From NCBI RefSeq assembly GCF_026745355.1, contig NC_079206.1:32924653-32988652 (forward strand): a stretch of 64,000 bases of DNA. Reading direction: 5' to 3'. Position 1 is the first letter of the stretch. Every line of letters starts with the position of its first letter. A model generated the notes under the pieces. It was not told where the DNA came from, searched no databases, and worked only from the letters and a program-made list of their open reading frames with translations. The stretch comes from Beta vulgaris subsp. vulgaris (taxonomy: Eukaryota; Streptophyta; Magnoliopsida; Caryophyllales; Amaranthaceae). Of the stretch, positions 20,963 through 32,700 are shown in pieces. The translations under genes and the position numbers were made by a program.

Positions 20963-22252
20963 ACAAAAGGCTGTCTCAAAAACATAAATGAGAAGGGCCA
21001 TGGTTGCAACCTGGAGGGAACCGACTCCGACGAGGAGCAGGAACATCATGAAGAAGAAACAACTTATCTATGTCTCATGGCAAAGATAGATGACGAGGAG
21101 GACATGCCAAACAACAAGGTATGTATTAATGTTATTGAAGAAGAGTTATCAGAACTTAAAAAGAACCAACTTATTAAATTTCTTTTGGAAACTTTGGATG
21201 ATTACTAGGCAATCTTCATTATAGAGGAGAATGCCTTGGAAGTCACCAAAGAACATGCAAACTAGTTTAAAACTTTAAACTCAAGTATTGTGGAACGGTT
21301 CTTTGAAGTGTTTGATGAAAATCGACGTATTCAAGAAGCATATGAAAAGGTTAAAAATGAAAACTACTTCCAGTTCCCCTATAAATACCAGAACAGATTT
21401 TGAGAAATTGAAATCTGAATACGGATTTGTATTAAATGAAAATCTGGTACTTAAAGGGAAACTGGAATCTTCAAGAATAAAACTTCCTAATCTAGTTAGC
21501 TGGATACAAAAATATAAAAATGAAGGAAGAAATGGACTAGGTTTCAATCATAAGAAGAAAAACAAAAAGAAGAAATATGTTGATCTGCCAAGAAATTGAA
21601 TATGCTATTACTGTGGGAATAATGCTCGTTTAGTATCTGACTGTTCCACCAAGGACGAACACATTGTAAGGAACACTTGCTTAGTTAAGCAAGTGTCGAA
21701 AGTTAAAAGGAACTCAAACCCGACAGAGGAACCCAAGTCTGACAAGGTTCCTACCACTGACTAATTGTTGTGGATACAGGCTAAAGTGAGGGGGAACAAC
21801 TTGTGGTACCTCGATAGCGGTTGTTCTAAGCACATGACAGGGGACAAAACCAAATTTCTCTCACTTTCAGTCTATGAAGGAGGAACTGTGACATTTGGAG
21901 ACAATCTTACAGGTAACATTGTAGTTGTAGGTAAGGTTGGGAAATCGCAATCACATTCCACGTATGTCTTTTTTGTTGAGGGTTTAAAACATATTTTATT
22001 AAGTATTTCCCAATTCGGTGATAAGGGGAACAATGCGAAGTTTACTAATAAATGTTGTGTAGTAAGTGATGTAGGTACAAGTACCAAGATACTGGAAGGA
22101 ACTAGGAAGGTAAACACTTATGTTGTTGACCTGAACCTGGTTCCTAGGAACAACCTGACTTGTCTAAGTGCAATTGAAGATGAGCCACTCCTTTGGCATA
22201 AAAGGTGTGGAGACTGTGGACATGCAAGCATGACCTTGCTTCATAATAAGTG
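20963..22252 (+). pseudogene. Gag end and protease of the SIRE-type element
   Basis: Frames read KGHGCNLEGTDSDEEQEHHE at about 21,000, then coiled, Lys-rich stretches (21,288-21,599). A single zinc knuckle, CYYCGNNARLVSDC, follows at about 21,603, in which the usual Gly-His pair is replaced. The protease site WYLDSGCSKHMTGD is at about 21,803, and the pre-integrase block LLWHKRCGDCGHASMTLLHN at about 22,190. Stops at 21,208, 21,599 and 21,762 break the polyprotein. The frame ends where the second copia element is inserted. Confidence 0.8.
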
Positions 22253-22257
22253 GTAAG

Positions 22258-22881
22258 TGAAGGATTTATGTCCTCGACTTAAATGCAATTACTAATATAT
22301 AATGGATCGTATTATAGAGATAATAAGTTCGTTATATTGGGTCGTCTATACGTCTTGCTAGAGAAAGCTATAGAACTTCGGATTAGTAAATAAATAAACC
22401 CGAAGCCCAATGTAACGGATCCTACAAGGTCACACATTATACTTGGATTAACAAAAGAAACGTAGAGCCCAAGAGGACCCTAGGGTGGCCGGCCAAGAGA
22501 GGGGAAAAGGAGAGAATTCTGACCTAAATATATCTATATATATGGGGTTAGGCAGAAAAGAAAAGAGATCAGATATCTCTTATTATTTTCTCTCTCCTGT
22601 TCTCTCTCTTCCAAAGTCACGTGATACACCATAAACAAAGAAGAAGTTTTCTTCCTTTCCAACTAGCATTGGTGGAGTGTTGATCTGGGTTGGTGGACTA
22701 AGTAGAGGAATCACATCTGAGATTCTCAATCCGGGTTATTCAAGCTTTGTGGAAATCACGCTACAAAGGTTATTTCTAAACTTGTATGTGATCCTTAATT
22801 GTATATGCATGTGATCCTGATTTAGGTGCTTATGAATTTGATTCATGAAATTCCGCTTTATAGTACTTATAGATTCCTACA
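22258..22881 (+). repeat. 5' LTR of nested copia element
   Basis: Begins TGAAGGATTTATG and ends AGATTCCTACA. It contains TATATCTATATATATGGGGT (near 22,528), a likely TATA region for element transcription, followed by a TC-rich start of the transcript. Confidence 0.93.
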
Positions 22882-22882
22882 G

Positions 22883-22891
22883 TGGTATCAG
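22883..22891 (+). promoter_or_regulatory. Primer-binding site (initiator Met tRNA)
   Basis: TGGTATCAG one base after the LTR is the standard start of the copia primer site, complementary to the 3' end of initiator methionine tRNA. The rest of the usual motif (AGC) is degraded to TTTTAGC. Confidence 0.85.
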
Positions 22892-24875
22892 TTTTAGCCT
22901 CTTGCATATAGAATTTTGGTCATAAAGTTTAGTTTATGTATGATTAATTTTAATTTGATTAAGGGGAGGAATTAAATTATTGATTGAATTATTAATTGAA
23001 ATTTGTTAAAAGTAGTTTTAATTACTTGCTTTCTCAATATTTAGTAGCCGAAAATTTTCACCTCCTAAACCCTAATTTTCGAAATTTATAAAATTCTGAT
23101 TTTAGATCTTTAAATTTCGAAAATAAATTCATGTTATTAATCAAACTTCCATGCTCGTTTATGCATGAAAATAAATTCATGTAAAAGGTGTTTTATATGA
23201 ATTAGTAATTAATTATATGAATAATCTGAAAATTAATTAAAATAGAGATTTTAAAATTTAATTTTCTGTATTAAGCATAAAGAGTTATATTTAATTTAAT
23301 CAAGATCACCTAATTAAATTTACAAGAGGTTGTAATTTTAATATCTTTCAAGAAAAGAAAAGAAAAAGAAAAGAAAATTGAAGGGAAGAAGAGGAGCAGC
23401 CACCGTGGCTGCTCCGGTGGTCTGCCGGCGAAAAGCCGGGGAGGGTGAAGTTTGACTGCCGGCGAGTAGTCGGAGTCAGCGAGGGAGGTGGTGGCAGCAG
23501 CCACACGCGACGCACGTTTGACATGCTGAGCAGTGTGCTGCTTGGCCCCGCAGGTTGAGCGCCGACGTCCGACGTCGGCTCGCGAAAACCGCCGGTGAAG
23601 TTGTCGGTCAGGTGGTCGAACTCTTGTTTTGTCTGGCCGGTTTTCTGCGTGAATGGCAGCCTTGGGCTGTGATGCAGTTTCACGTTTTCTAAAAACAAAA
23701 TTAGAAAAAAATAATAAAAAATTTTTCTTTGAAAAGAAACGTGCCTCATATCAAGGCAGCAGCGTTTTTTTTAGTATTATTTTATTTTGGAAGTTTTGAT
23801 TTTGAAAACAAGAATTTTGAGAAAGATAAGTAAATTTCAATTATATTGACTTGGTCATAGATTTCAATCCATAATCTGATTTTTTAATCTAATTAAAATT
23901 AATTAGGCTAGTTTTAAGGGATAGAATCTTTAGGTGATTAGATATTACTTAAAATTTTATCTTCTTGCTTTAATTAAGAATATTTGATATTTTAATTGAT
24001 TGGCAAGTATAATATATGATATTATTATGTGGCTTTTATATTATGATATATTTGCTATGTATGACTAGTATGGCCCAAATTAAGATAGAAAATCGATCTG
24101 CGTATCGTTATGTATTCTTGTATTTTTAAATACGATCTGCGTATCGTTAAGTATTTTTGTAATTTATTTAATTTAGTTATATTTAAATTATTTTGATACT
24201 TATGTAATCCAAAGAAGAGCCATCAAGAGAAGGCCCATGGAAAAGTGGATGGAGATCCATGAAGAGTCCAAGAAGGAGCCGTTGATGCTTAGTTCTTAGG
24301 ATTAGGGGCCATACTAGATCATTTTATTTTCGCATTTTATTATTTTAAAATGCTTATAAGTTTATTGTATGTTGTTTATTGATGCGCTAGAGTTCACTAA
24401 TTCATAACAACATAATAAACTTAGGCCCCGTAAATATTAAGGTTTGCTTTTCCAAACATAAAGTACTTATAAACCCTTAATTAATAGTAATAGGTCATGC
24501 CTCCGCAGGGTTTATCATTAATTTTGGGATATAAGGTAAAATTGCAATTTTACAACTTAGTTTGGTTGTCCTTAACAAAATTATCAAAAGCGTTTTGAAT
24601 TTTGAAGCAAGAGATAGTTAAACATGCGATGTTTATCCATCTAAACAAGAGTTATAAAGTGTTATAATTAGTAAAAGAGTTTACTTACCTTGATAATGAA
24701 CGTTAAGATAAGGCCTCCGTCTGCTTAGTGTTACATGTTGATAGGATCTTGTAAAACACTTATTCATAGGGGACTTTAATTTTGAATAGGTGGTCAACCT
24801 AGAAACCTTTTACATGTTTTAGGTTGCTTTATAAACATAAATTGAACTTTGCCTTATTTTTCTGTCTTAGATATC
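22892..24875 (+). other. Long untranslated leader of nested copia element
   Basis: Nearly 2 kb between the primer site and gag, with no reliable coding frame. It is A/T-rich except for a G/C-rich block at 23,395-23,680 that holds CGACGTCCGACGTCGGC and several CCGGCGA repeats. A twofold direct repeat CGATCTGCGTATCGTTA lies near 24,094 and 24,130. Frames on the minus strand across the G/C block (23,310-23,749) look like composition artefacts. Confidence 0.5.
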
Positions 24876-25740
24876 ATGTCTAATAACAACAACAACTCCG
24901 GTTTCAACATTCGTCCTTTTCTTAAAAAGGAAAGACTGAATGGTGAAAATTTCCTTAATTGGGAAAGGACCTTAAGACTCGTTCTGAGGTTTGAGGGTCG
25001 AGAGGACGTCTTAGATACCCCGCTTCCTGTAATAACTGATGAATCAACTGACGCTGAAAAACGTCGTGCAAAACAGGCTAGTGATAAGTCTATACCAATC
25101 ACTTGTTTGATGGTAGCAGCCATGGAGCCAAACCTCACAACAAAAAAAAAGATCATGCAAGAGTGCGGGCCATGTTTAAAACTCAGGCCCGAGTTGAGCG
25201 GTATGAGACTAAAGGGAGATCTTGAATGTCACTTGAAGCCGGGTCAAGCTGTTGGCCCCCATGTGTTCGAAATGATGGGTCTTTTCGAAAACATGGAAAG
25301 ACTTGGGTTTCCTTATAGGCTCGAGTTGGCTACTGACATATTCTCCACTCACTCCTGAATAGTTTTAATCAGTTCAGAATGACCTACAATATGAATGAGT
25401 CTGAAAAGACTTTGCAAGAGCTGCATGGATTGTTGGTCAATGCTGAAAGGAACATCCCTAAGGTTGAACCAAAGAAAGAGGTTCTGTTGGTTCAAAAGGG
25501 AAAGGGTTTCAAAAAGAAATGGGCAGGAAAGAAGGACAAAGGCAAGCAAGTTGCCACTGTCGCTGAAAAACCTAAGCCAACCGCCAAGCCAAGGTGCTGC
25601 GGAAAGCAAGTGCTTCCACTGTCACAAGATTGGACACTGGAAGAGGAACTGCCCGATATACTTGGAGGAAATAAAGAAGTCTGGGGCTTCACTTCAGGTA
25701 TATAGTTATAGAAATCAATTTGACTTCTACTTCTTTATGG
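24876..25740 (+). pseudogene. Gag of nested copia element
   Basis: Chosen start MSNNNNNSGFNIRPFL at 24,876; an upstream Met at 24,849 is less likely. The copia gag core (ENFLNWERTLRLVLRFEG) is followed by a frameshift near 25,150. Recognisable gag resumes at GQAVGPHVFEMMGLFENMER (25,230-25,290), then MNESEKTLQELHGLLVNAER (25,391) and the zinc knuckle CFHCHKIGHWKRNC (about 25,611, in another frame). Frame changes at about 25,150, 25,355 and 25,590 destroy the product. Confidence 0.85.
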
Positions 25741-25908
25741 GTATTTGATACCGGTTGTGGTTCTCACATAGTTAATGATGTGCAGGGACTAAAAAGAAGT
25801 AGGAAGTTGGCAAAAGGCGAGGTAGAGCTACGCGTTGGAAATGGAGCACGAGTTGCTGCACTTGCCTCGGGAGCTATAGTCTACACTTGCCATCTGGGCT
25901 TATTTTAG
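25725..25908 (+). pseudogene. Protease of nested copia element
   Basis: The active-site block WVFDTGCGSHIVNDVQGL lies at about 25,738, followed by VELRVGNGARVAALASGAI. It ends at a stop at 25,906. The Asp-Thr-Gly catalytic triplet is intact. Confidence 0.8.
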
Positions 25909-26014
25909 AATTAAATAATTGTTATTTCGTTCCTACAATAACTAAGAACATAATTTCGGTTTCAATTTTGGATTCCGAAGAAAGAACAAATGTTGTTCCA
26001 TTTCTTACAATAAT

Positions 26015-26986
26015 ATGTTCTATGCCAGAGCTAATTTGATAAATGGTTTATATGTGCTTGATAAATCATTACAAGTCTATAACATAGATAGCAAGAAAAA
26101 GAAATCAAATGATTCTAACCTAACCTATATTTGGCATTGCCGAATGGGTCATATAAACCAAAAGCGCATTCACAAGTTACAAAAGGACGGTATAATTCCA
26201 TCATTTGATTTCGAATCATTTGATGTATGTGAATCATGCTTAATGGGTAAGATGACAAAATCACCATTTACTGGAAAAGGTGAAAGGGCCAGCGATCTTT
26301 TAGGACTCATACATACAGATGTATGTGGTCCTATGAGCACAAAGGCAAGGGGAGGGTTTAATTACTTCATCACCTTCACTGATGATTTGAGTAGATATGG
26401 CTATATTTACTTGATGAAACATAAGTCGGAATCTTTTGATAGGTTCAAAGAGTTCCAAAATGAAGTACAAAATCAACTTGGTAAGACAATAAAAGCACTA
26501 CGATCCGACCGTGGTGGTGAATATTTGAGCCAAGAATTTGATGATCATCTAAAGGATTGTGGAATTCTTTCACAATTAACTCCACCAGGAACACCACAGT
26601 TAAATGGTGTATCTGAAAGGAGGAATCGAACATTACTAGATATGGTTCGATCTATGATGAGTCTTGCTGATCTTCCGATTTCTTTTTGGGGATACGCTCT
26701 CGAAACTGCTGCACACACACTAAATAGGAGCCCGTCAAAGGCTGTAGAAAAGACTCCATATGAGTTATGGAATGGAAAACCTCCAAACTTGTCTTTTCTA
26801 AAAATCTGGGGATGCGAGGTCTATGTAAAGCGGTTACTATCAGACAAACTCGCACCCAAGTCAGATAAATGTCTCTTTGTGGGATATCCAAAAGAGACAA
26901 GGGGTTATTACTTCTATAACCGTCAAGAGATGGTGTCTTTCTTGAAAAGGAATTTGTTTCTAGAAAGACAAGTGGGAGTAAAATAA
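26015..26986 (+). CDS. Integrase frame of nested copia element
   Basis: This 323-codon open frame is the best-preserved part of the element. Residues about 45-85 hold the His-His-Cys-Cys zinc site (WHCRMGHINQKRIH...CESCLMGK). The catalytic core has Asp in TDVCGPM, Asp in LRSDRGGEY and Glu in NGVSERRNRT, all present. The tail (PYELWNGKPPNLSFLKIWGC) is the usual copia block. It ends at 26,984, where the polyprotein should run on into the reverse transcriptase. It is open on its own but lies within a broken polyprotein. Confidence 0.85.
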   Translation: MFYARANLINGLYVLDKSLQVYNIDSKKKKSNDSNLTYIWHCRMGHINQKRIHKLQKDGIIPSFDFESFDVCESCLMGKMTKSPFTGKGERASDLLGLIHTDVCGPMSTKARGGFNYFITFTDDLSRYGYIYLMKHKSESFDRFKEFQNEVQNQLGKTIKALRSDRGGEYLSQEFDDHLKDCGILSQLTPPGTPQLNGVSERRNRTLLDMVRSMMSLADLPISFWGYALETAAHTLNRSPSKAVEKTPYELWNGKPPNLSFLKIWGCEVYVKRLLSDKLAPKSDKCLFVGYPKETRGYYFYNRQEMVSFLKRNLFLERQVGVK

Positions 26987-27876
26987 CACTCGAAGAAATT
27001 CGAGATGAGCAACAACTGACGTGGCTCACACCATGTCAGAGACGGCCCAACAAGACGAAAGTCATGTTGAGGAGATAACGTATTCAACGCGTGAACCTCC
27101 TACCGTCCCATTCGAAGTTGAATCAAGCGAAAATCTTCAAACTGTTGAAGAGAACGTTTCTCTTGATGCTCAGACCCCGCGTAGGTCAGTAGACCAAGGA
27201 TTCCAAACAAAAGGTTGGTTGATTTCCTAATGACTGAAAATTCTGAAATTATGATTTTGGAAAATTCAGAACCTACTACCTACAAACAAGCTTTGACGAG
27301 CCCAGACTCTGAGAAATGGCTTGAGGCCATGAAATCCGAGTTAGACTCCATGTCTGAGAATAAAGTTTGGACACATGGTTGACTTGCCTGTGGGGTTAAC
27401 CCTATTGGATGCAAGTGGGTGTTCAAATTGAAAACAGACAAAGATGGAAATGTCTATGTCTACAAAGCAAGACTGGTTGCAAAAGGATTCAGACAAGTTC
27501 ATGGTATAGACTATGATGAGACCTTTTCTCCAGTAGCAATGCTTAAATCAATTCGGATACTTTTAGCGATTGCTGCATTTTTCGATTACGAAATTTGGCA
27601 GATGGATGTAAAACCGCATTCTTGAATGGGTTCTTGAATGAGGATGTGTACATGACACAACCTGAAGGTTTTGAAGATCCAGAAAATCCTAAAAGGGTTT
27701 GCAAGCTTCAGAGGTCCATTTATGGATTGAAGCAGGCATCTGAGAGCTGGAATCTTCGGTTTGATGAGGCAATCAAACAAATTGGTTTCATCAAAAGCGA
27801 AGAAGAGTCTTGTGTTTACAAGAAGTTTAGTGGGAGCAGCTTAGTCTTCTTGGTTCTGTATGTAGATGACTACTAA
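26987..27876 (+). pseudogene. Reverse transcriptase of nested copia element, first part
   Basis: The linker 27,021-27,230 leads to the start of the domain (TYKQALTSPDSEKWLEAMKS) and stops at 27,230 and 27,379. Then come KARLVAKGFRQVHGIDYDET (27,455), FLNGFLNEDVYMTQPEGFED (27,625) and RSIYGLKQASESWNLRFDEA (27,712). The catalytic motif LYVDDY sits at 27,857 and runs straight into a stop at 27,874. Frame changes near 27,610 and 27,870 show it is dead. Confidence 0.85.
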
Positions 27877-28571
27877 TCATGGGAAACGACATACCAATGC
27901 TTGAGTAGTCAAGGAATGGTTAAAAGTTGTTTCTCTATGAGGACCTTGGAGAAGCTGAGTACATACTGGAATCAAAATCCATAGAGATAGGTCTCAAAGG
28001 ATGATTAGGCTAAGTAAAGAAACTTATATTGATAAGGCTCTCACAAGGTTCAACATGGAAAACTCGAAGAGAGGTTTCGTTCCCATGTCACGTGGCATAT
28101 CGCTTAGCAAGAGTCAGTGCCCGACTGAGCCTGATAAATTAAAGCGAATGAGTAGCATTCCTTATGCTTCGGCTATAGGGTCTATCATGTATGCCATGAT
28201 AAGTACTCGACCAGATATTGCATATGCCTTGAGCATATGTAGCAGTGTTCAAGCAAATCCAGGAGAAGCACACTGGTGCAGGTAAGAGCATCCTTAAGTA
28301 CTTGAGGAGGACTAAATCTATGTTCTTAGTATATGGGGGACAAAGTGAGTTGGTTGTAATAGGTTATATTGATGCAAACTTCCAAATCGACAAAGATGAT
28401 TACCGCTCTCAGTCAGGGTATTTCTTTTGTCTAAATGGAGTGGTAGTGAGCTGGAAGAGCTCAAAGCAAAGTTCATACGGATGAGAACGTGGCTGATCCG
28501 CTAACTAAACCACTACCTCAACCCAAGCATGAGTGTCACGCTAGGGCTATAGGCTTGAAGCAAATGTTATA
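27877..28571 (+). pseudogene. Reverse transcriptase end and RNase H of nested copia element
   Basis: Blocks include SKETYIDKALTRFNMENSKR (28,010), ISTRPDIAYALSICSSVQ (28,200), KSILKYLRRTKSMFLVYGG (28,284) and YIDANFQIDKDDYRSQSGYF (28,364). After WKSSKQ at about 28,460 the sequence jumps to HTDENVADPLTKPLPQPKHE, skipping a large part of RNase H. The deletion removes catalytic residues. The gene end is near 28,570. Confidence 0.8.
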
Positions 28572-29360
28572 GTGGCTTTAGATTGTACTAGGTTTAGAGA
28601 AACTTATTACAATGTAAAGACATGGCTTTCTATTTATGTTTATGATAATAAAATTTTGTCTTATTTAATTTTGGTTTGGTATTAAATAAAATGTCCAAAA
28701 TATATCTTGAATTCTATGGTTTTGTCAAATATGTGATTTGATGAATGAAACACCATAAGTGAACAGAATTCATAGAATATTGAAGTTCCTAATCTAAGTC
28801 ATTAAACTGGACATAAATGACTTAATAAAGGGATTAGCATATAAGATTAATTGATAGCGCCGTTTCATGGGCTATGGAAACATAGAGATGTTTAATCAAT
28901 CATATGGATATGTATAGTTGATACATAGTCGAGCTTGACCTACTTAGAAGTTTTATAACTTCAAAATATGTTAGTAGATTCCTGAGACATGAGTGGAACA
29001 TTACTTAGCCCAATGATTGGTATAACTTTGATACTGTCAAACGTCATGCCGTAAAAGGGGATATAAAGGCAGCATTCAGGTTGTGCTAAAAGTTGAGTGG
29101 GAGTATTGGTTACTACAAGATTGGAAAATTCCTCCTATATGAGATAGGATAGGTGTCTTGGCCCCTTGAAGAGTAAAAAAATTGAAAATGCATGGTCGTG
29201 CTCAAATGGATCATTCGATGATCATTTGTTGGACAATTTGAACTCGGATTTCAAGGAATAATTTGAAAGCTAGTATGGATTATATAAAATTATGATCATA
29301 CTATCAAATTAAGACATTAAGAGACTTGAGGAATAAAAACATTGCACACTCGTCTCGGAC
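28572..29360 (+). other. 3' untranslated region of nested copia element
   Basis: Nearly 800 bp without a coding frame between the end of RNase H and the polypurine tract. It includes runs of AT-rich sequence and no recognised motif. Confidence 0.5.
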
Positions 29361-29370
29361 AAGTGGGAGA
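29361..29370 (+). promoter_or_regulatory. Polypurine tract of nested copia element
   Basis: AAGTGGGAGA, one base before the right LTR, primes plus-strand DNA synthesis in copia elements. Confidence 0.85.
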
Positions 29371-29371
29371 T

Positions 29372-29995
29372 TGAAGGATTTATGTCCTCGACTTAAATGC
29401 AATTACTAATATATAATGGATCGTATTATAGAGATAATAAGTTCGTTATATTGGGTCGTCTATACGTCTTGCTAGAGAAAGCTATAGAACTTCGAATTAG
29501 TAAACAAATAAACCCGAAGCCAAATGTAGCGGATCCTACAAGGTCACACATTAAACTTGGATCAAAAAAAGAAACCTAGAGCCCAAGAGGGCCCTAGGGT
29601 GGCCGGCCAAGAGAGGGGAAAAGGAGAGAATTCTGACCTAAATATATCTATATATATGGGGTTAGGCAGAAAAGAAAAGAGATCAGATATCTCTTATTAT
29701 TTTCTCTCTCCTATTCTCTCTCTTCCAAAGTCACGTGATACTCCATAAACAAAGAAGAAGTTTTCTTCCTTTCCAAGTAGCATTGGTGGAGTGTTGATCT
29801 GGGTTGGTGGACTAAGTAGAGGAATCACATCTGAGATTCTCAATCCGGGTTATTCAAGCTTTGTGGAAATCACGCTACAAAGGTTATTTCTAAACTTGTA
29901 TGTGATCCTTAATTGTATATGCATGTGATCCTGATTTAAGTGCTTATGAATTTGATTCATGAAATTCCGCTTTATAGTACTTATAGATTCCTACA
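29372..29995 (+). repeat. 3' LTR of nested copia element
   Basis: Same length and ends as the 5' LTR (624 bp). Differences are single-base, e.g. GGATTAG/GAATTAG and CCTGTTC/CCTATTC. It is followed directly by the GTAAG duplication. Confidence 0.93.
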
Positions 29996-30000
29996 GTAAG

Positions 30001-30780
30001 GACTTAGTTGTTGGTGTTCGAACAATCAAGGTCTCAAATCATAAAGTTTGTGGAGCATGTGTGAAAGGAAAACAAGTTAGATCCTCGTTCAAAACAAAGA
30101 AGTTGATAAGTATACAAAGTCCACTTGAATTATTCACATGGACTTATGTGGCCCTGTACGTGTCCAAAGAAGATCATGTAAGAGATATGTATTAGTCATA
30201 GTTGATAATTTTTCAAGATACACTTGGGTTATTTTTCATCATAGCAAAGATGAAACTTTTGATGAATTTGTGACCTTTGCTAAGAGAATTCAAAGGATAA
30301 GTGGTTTTAAATTGAAAGACTTAAGATCTAATCATGGTAAGGAGTTTGAAAACTCCAAGATTGATGATTTTTGCAGCAATGAGAGACTAGATCACAACTT
30401 CTCTACTCCTAGGACCCCATAACAGAATGGCGTGGTTAAAAGGAGAAATCGTACTCTGGAGGACATACATGGCTAGAACAATGCTCATAGCCAGCAATCT
30501 TCCAAAGAACTTTTGGGCAGAAGCAGTTAACACAGCTTGCTATCATCATCAATAGGGTTATGATGAGACCCATTACCTTAAAAACCCCTATGAGCTTCTT
30601 AAAGGAAGAAAACCAAATATCTCTTACTTTTGAGTCTTTGGATGTAGATGTTTTATACACAACAACGGTAAAGATAATTTAGGAAAATTTGATGCAAGAA
30701 GTGATGAAGCAATTTTTATTGGATATGCTATAGACTCTAAAGCCTATATAGTGTATAACAAAAGAACAATGTGTGTCGAG
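30001..30780 (+). pseudogene. Integrase of the SIRE-type element, catalytic residues lost
   Basis: Frames 29,959-30,195 (VCGACVKGKQVRSS, zinc site) and 30,138-30,422 (MDLCGP...YVLVIVDNFSRYTWV) give the core. The second catalytic Asp lies in a block that reads LRSNHGKEF here, with Asn. The block that carries the catalytic Glu reads QNGVVKRRNRT, with Lys (about 30,424). Stops follow at 30,421 and 30,474. So both conserved acidic residues are replaced in addition to the frame breaks. Confidence 0.8.
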
Positions 30781-31260
30781 GAGAGTATCCACATTATCTT
30801 TAATGAAACTAACTCTCTGCAGGAACCATGTTATAATAATGACTTTGAAATTGGATTGACTCGAACTGAAGAGTCAATCAACTTTGATGAGGAACTAACT
30901 CATGCATGTACCAATAGAAAGCATATTCCTAAAGAAGAGATGACGGTTCCTAATCCTAATCCTCAGGGGGGAATAGGTAGATGAAGGAACACAGGAAGAA
31001 GAATTGCATCCAGAGAATGAATCGACAGAAGAACCTCAAGCAGAAGGAACAGGAACAAGAAGGTTTGATCCAAAACCTTGAAAGCACCTAGACTCCCATC
31101 CACTGGAGTTGATCATAAGTGATATTGAGAAGGGAACTCAAAAAAGATCGTAACTCAAAAACTTATGTGCATTCCAAGCCAATCTGTCCATGACAGAACC
31201 TCGAGATCATAATAAATCCCTACTAGAGTCTTATGGATAAATGTCATGTAAGAGGAACTG
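30781..31260 (+). pseudogene. Integrase-reverse transcriptase linker of SIRE-type element
   Basis: A Glu-rich frame (30,751-30,984: SIHIIFNETNSLQEP...) followed by a further acidic stretch to about 31,080. Such variable acidic linkers are normal between copia integrase and reverse transcriptase. No motifs. Confidence 0.55.
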
Positions 31261-32152
31261 AATGAGTTCTAGAGGAACAGGGTTTGGGATCTTGAGACCA
31301 CGCCTAAGAACCAAAACGTGATTGGGCTGAAATGGGTCTTCAGGAACAAGCTGGATGAGCATGGAACAGTATAAGGAACAACGCCAAACTTGTGGCTAAA
31401 GGGTATAATTAACAAGAAGGTATTCATTTTGATGAAACCTTTGCTCCTGTTGCTAGAATACAAGCTAATAGAATTTTGATTGCATTTGCTGCATTTATGG
31501 GGTTTAGGTTGTACCAAATGGACTTAAATATGCTTTCTTAAATGGATATTTAATGGAAGACGTCTTTGTGGAACAACCTCTCGGATTTGAAAACTCAGAT
31601 CTTCCAAACCAAGTATATAAGCTAGATAAAGCTCTTTTTGGGCCGACACAAGCTCCTAGATCTTGGTATGAAAGACTTTCAATATTCATACTTTCACATG
31701 AGTTTATAAGAGGTAAAGTTGATAGGACCATGTTCCTTCGATCTAAAGGAACATACATTATAGTAACATATATTTATGTAGATGATATAATCTTTGGTGC
31801 TACTAATGAATCTCTTTGCAAGGAATTTGCTGATCTAATGAGTAGTGAATTTGAGATGAGCATGATTGGAGAATTGAACCTCTTTCTTGGTTTGCAAATC
31901 AAGCAAACTGAAAGAGGAACAATGATCCATCAGTAAAAATATGTGAAGGAACTATTGAAGAAGTATGGACTTGAACAAGCAAAGACTAACCATACTCCTA
32001 TAGGAACAGGAATAAGAACAAGGTTGGATGAGGATCAAAGTGGTAAAGTTTTGGATCAGAAAAAATACAGAGGTATGATTGGATCTTTACTTTATCTAAC
32101 TGCTAGTAGACCTAACATTTCGTTTAGTGTTGGATTGTGTGCTAGATTCTAG
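31261..32152 (+). pseudogene. Reverse transcriptase of the SIRE-type element
   Basis: Recognisable blocks: the start (KNVIGLKWVFRNKLDEHG-like, 31,315-31,370), EDVFVEQPLGFENSDLPNQV (31,556), DKALFGPTQAPRSWYERLS (31,626), the catalytic YIYVDDIIFGATNESLCKEF (31,769), IGELNLFLGLQIKQTERGTM (31,866) and IGSLLYLTASRPNISFSVGL (32,079). Stops at 31,936 and 32,150 and frame shifts upstream of 31,550 break it. Confidence 0.85.
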
Positions 32153-32700
32153 TCAAATCCAAAGGAATCTCATTTGACAGCAATCAAAAGAATTCTTAGG
32201 TATTTGAAAGGAAGTGATGATCTTTGTTTATTCTATCTTCGAAGTGACGCGTTTGATCTAGTTAGCTACTCTGATGCTGACTATGCTGGGGACTTGGTGA
32301 ATTGCAAAAGCACTTCTGGAATTGCTCAGTTCCTAGGAACAAACTTAGTCTCTTGGAGTTCAAAGAAATAAAACATTGTTGCACTCTCAACAACTGAGAC
32401 TGAGTATGTAGCAGCAGCTGCTTGTTGTTCCCAGGTAATGTGGATCAAACAACAGGTACGCAATTTTGGCATAAAATATAAGTGTGTTCCTATTTTCTGT
32501 GATAACACAAGAGCAATATGTATCTCCAAGGATCCAGTACATCATTCTGGGGTCAAGCATATTCATATTAGACATCATTTCTTGAAGGACTATGTTGAAA
32601 AAGGCTTAGTAAAAGTAGAGTTCGATCTATCCCACTGAGAATTAAATTGTTGATATCTTGACCAAGCCTCTTTCTAGACACAGTTTGGAAAAGATTCGCT
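32153..32700 (+). pseudogene. RNase H of the SIRE-type element
   Basis: Frames 32,174-32,371 (RILRYLKGSDDLCLFYLRSD, YSDADYAGDLVNCKSTSG) and 32,438-32,638 (WIKQQVRNFGIKYKCVPIFC, DNTRAICISKDPVHHSGVKH). The Asp of YSDADYAG, the Glu of TETEYVAA (about 32,400) and the Asp of CDNTRA are all present, but stops at 32,369 and 32,636 interrupt. Confidence 0.85.

Larger units (their letters stand above)
22258..29995 (+). mobile_element. Complete Ty1/copia element nested in SIRE
   Basis: Two 624-bp LTRs flank the element, a 5-bp duplication GTAAG stands on each side (22,253-22,257 and 29,996-30,000), a TGGTATCAG primer site follows the left LTR and a purine tract AAGTGGGAGA precedes the right one. Gene order is gag, protease, integrase, reverse transcriptase, RNase H, which is copia. 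By my count the LTRs differ at about 13 of 624 positions, which suggests a recent insertion. The coding region is nevertheless broken many times. Confidence 0.95.

Noticed and set aside
23310..23749. Minus-strand frames in the copia leader
   Set aside because: They lie in a G/C-rich block of an untranslated leader, lack domains and run against the element's direction.
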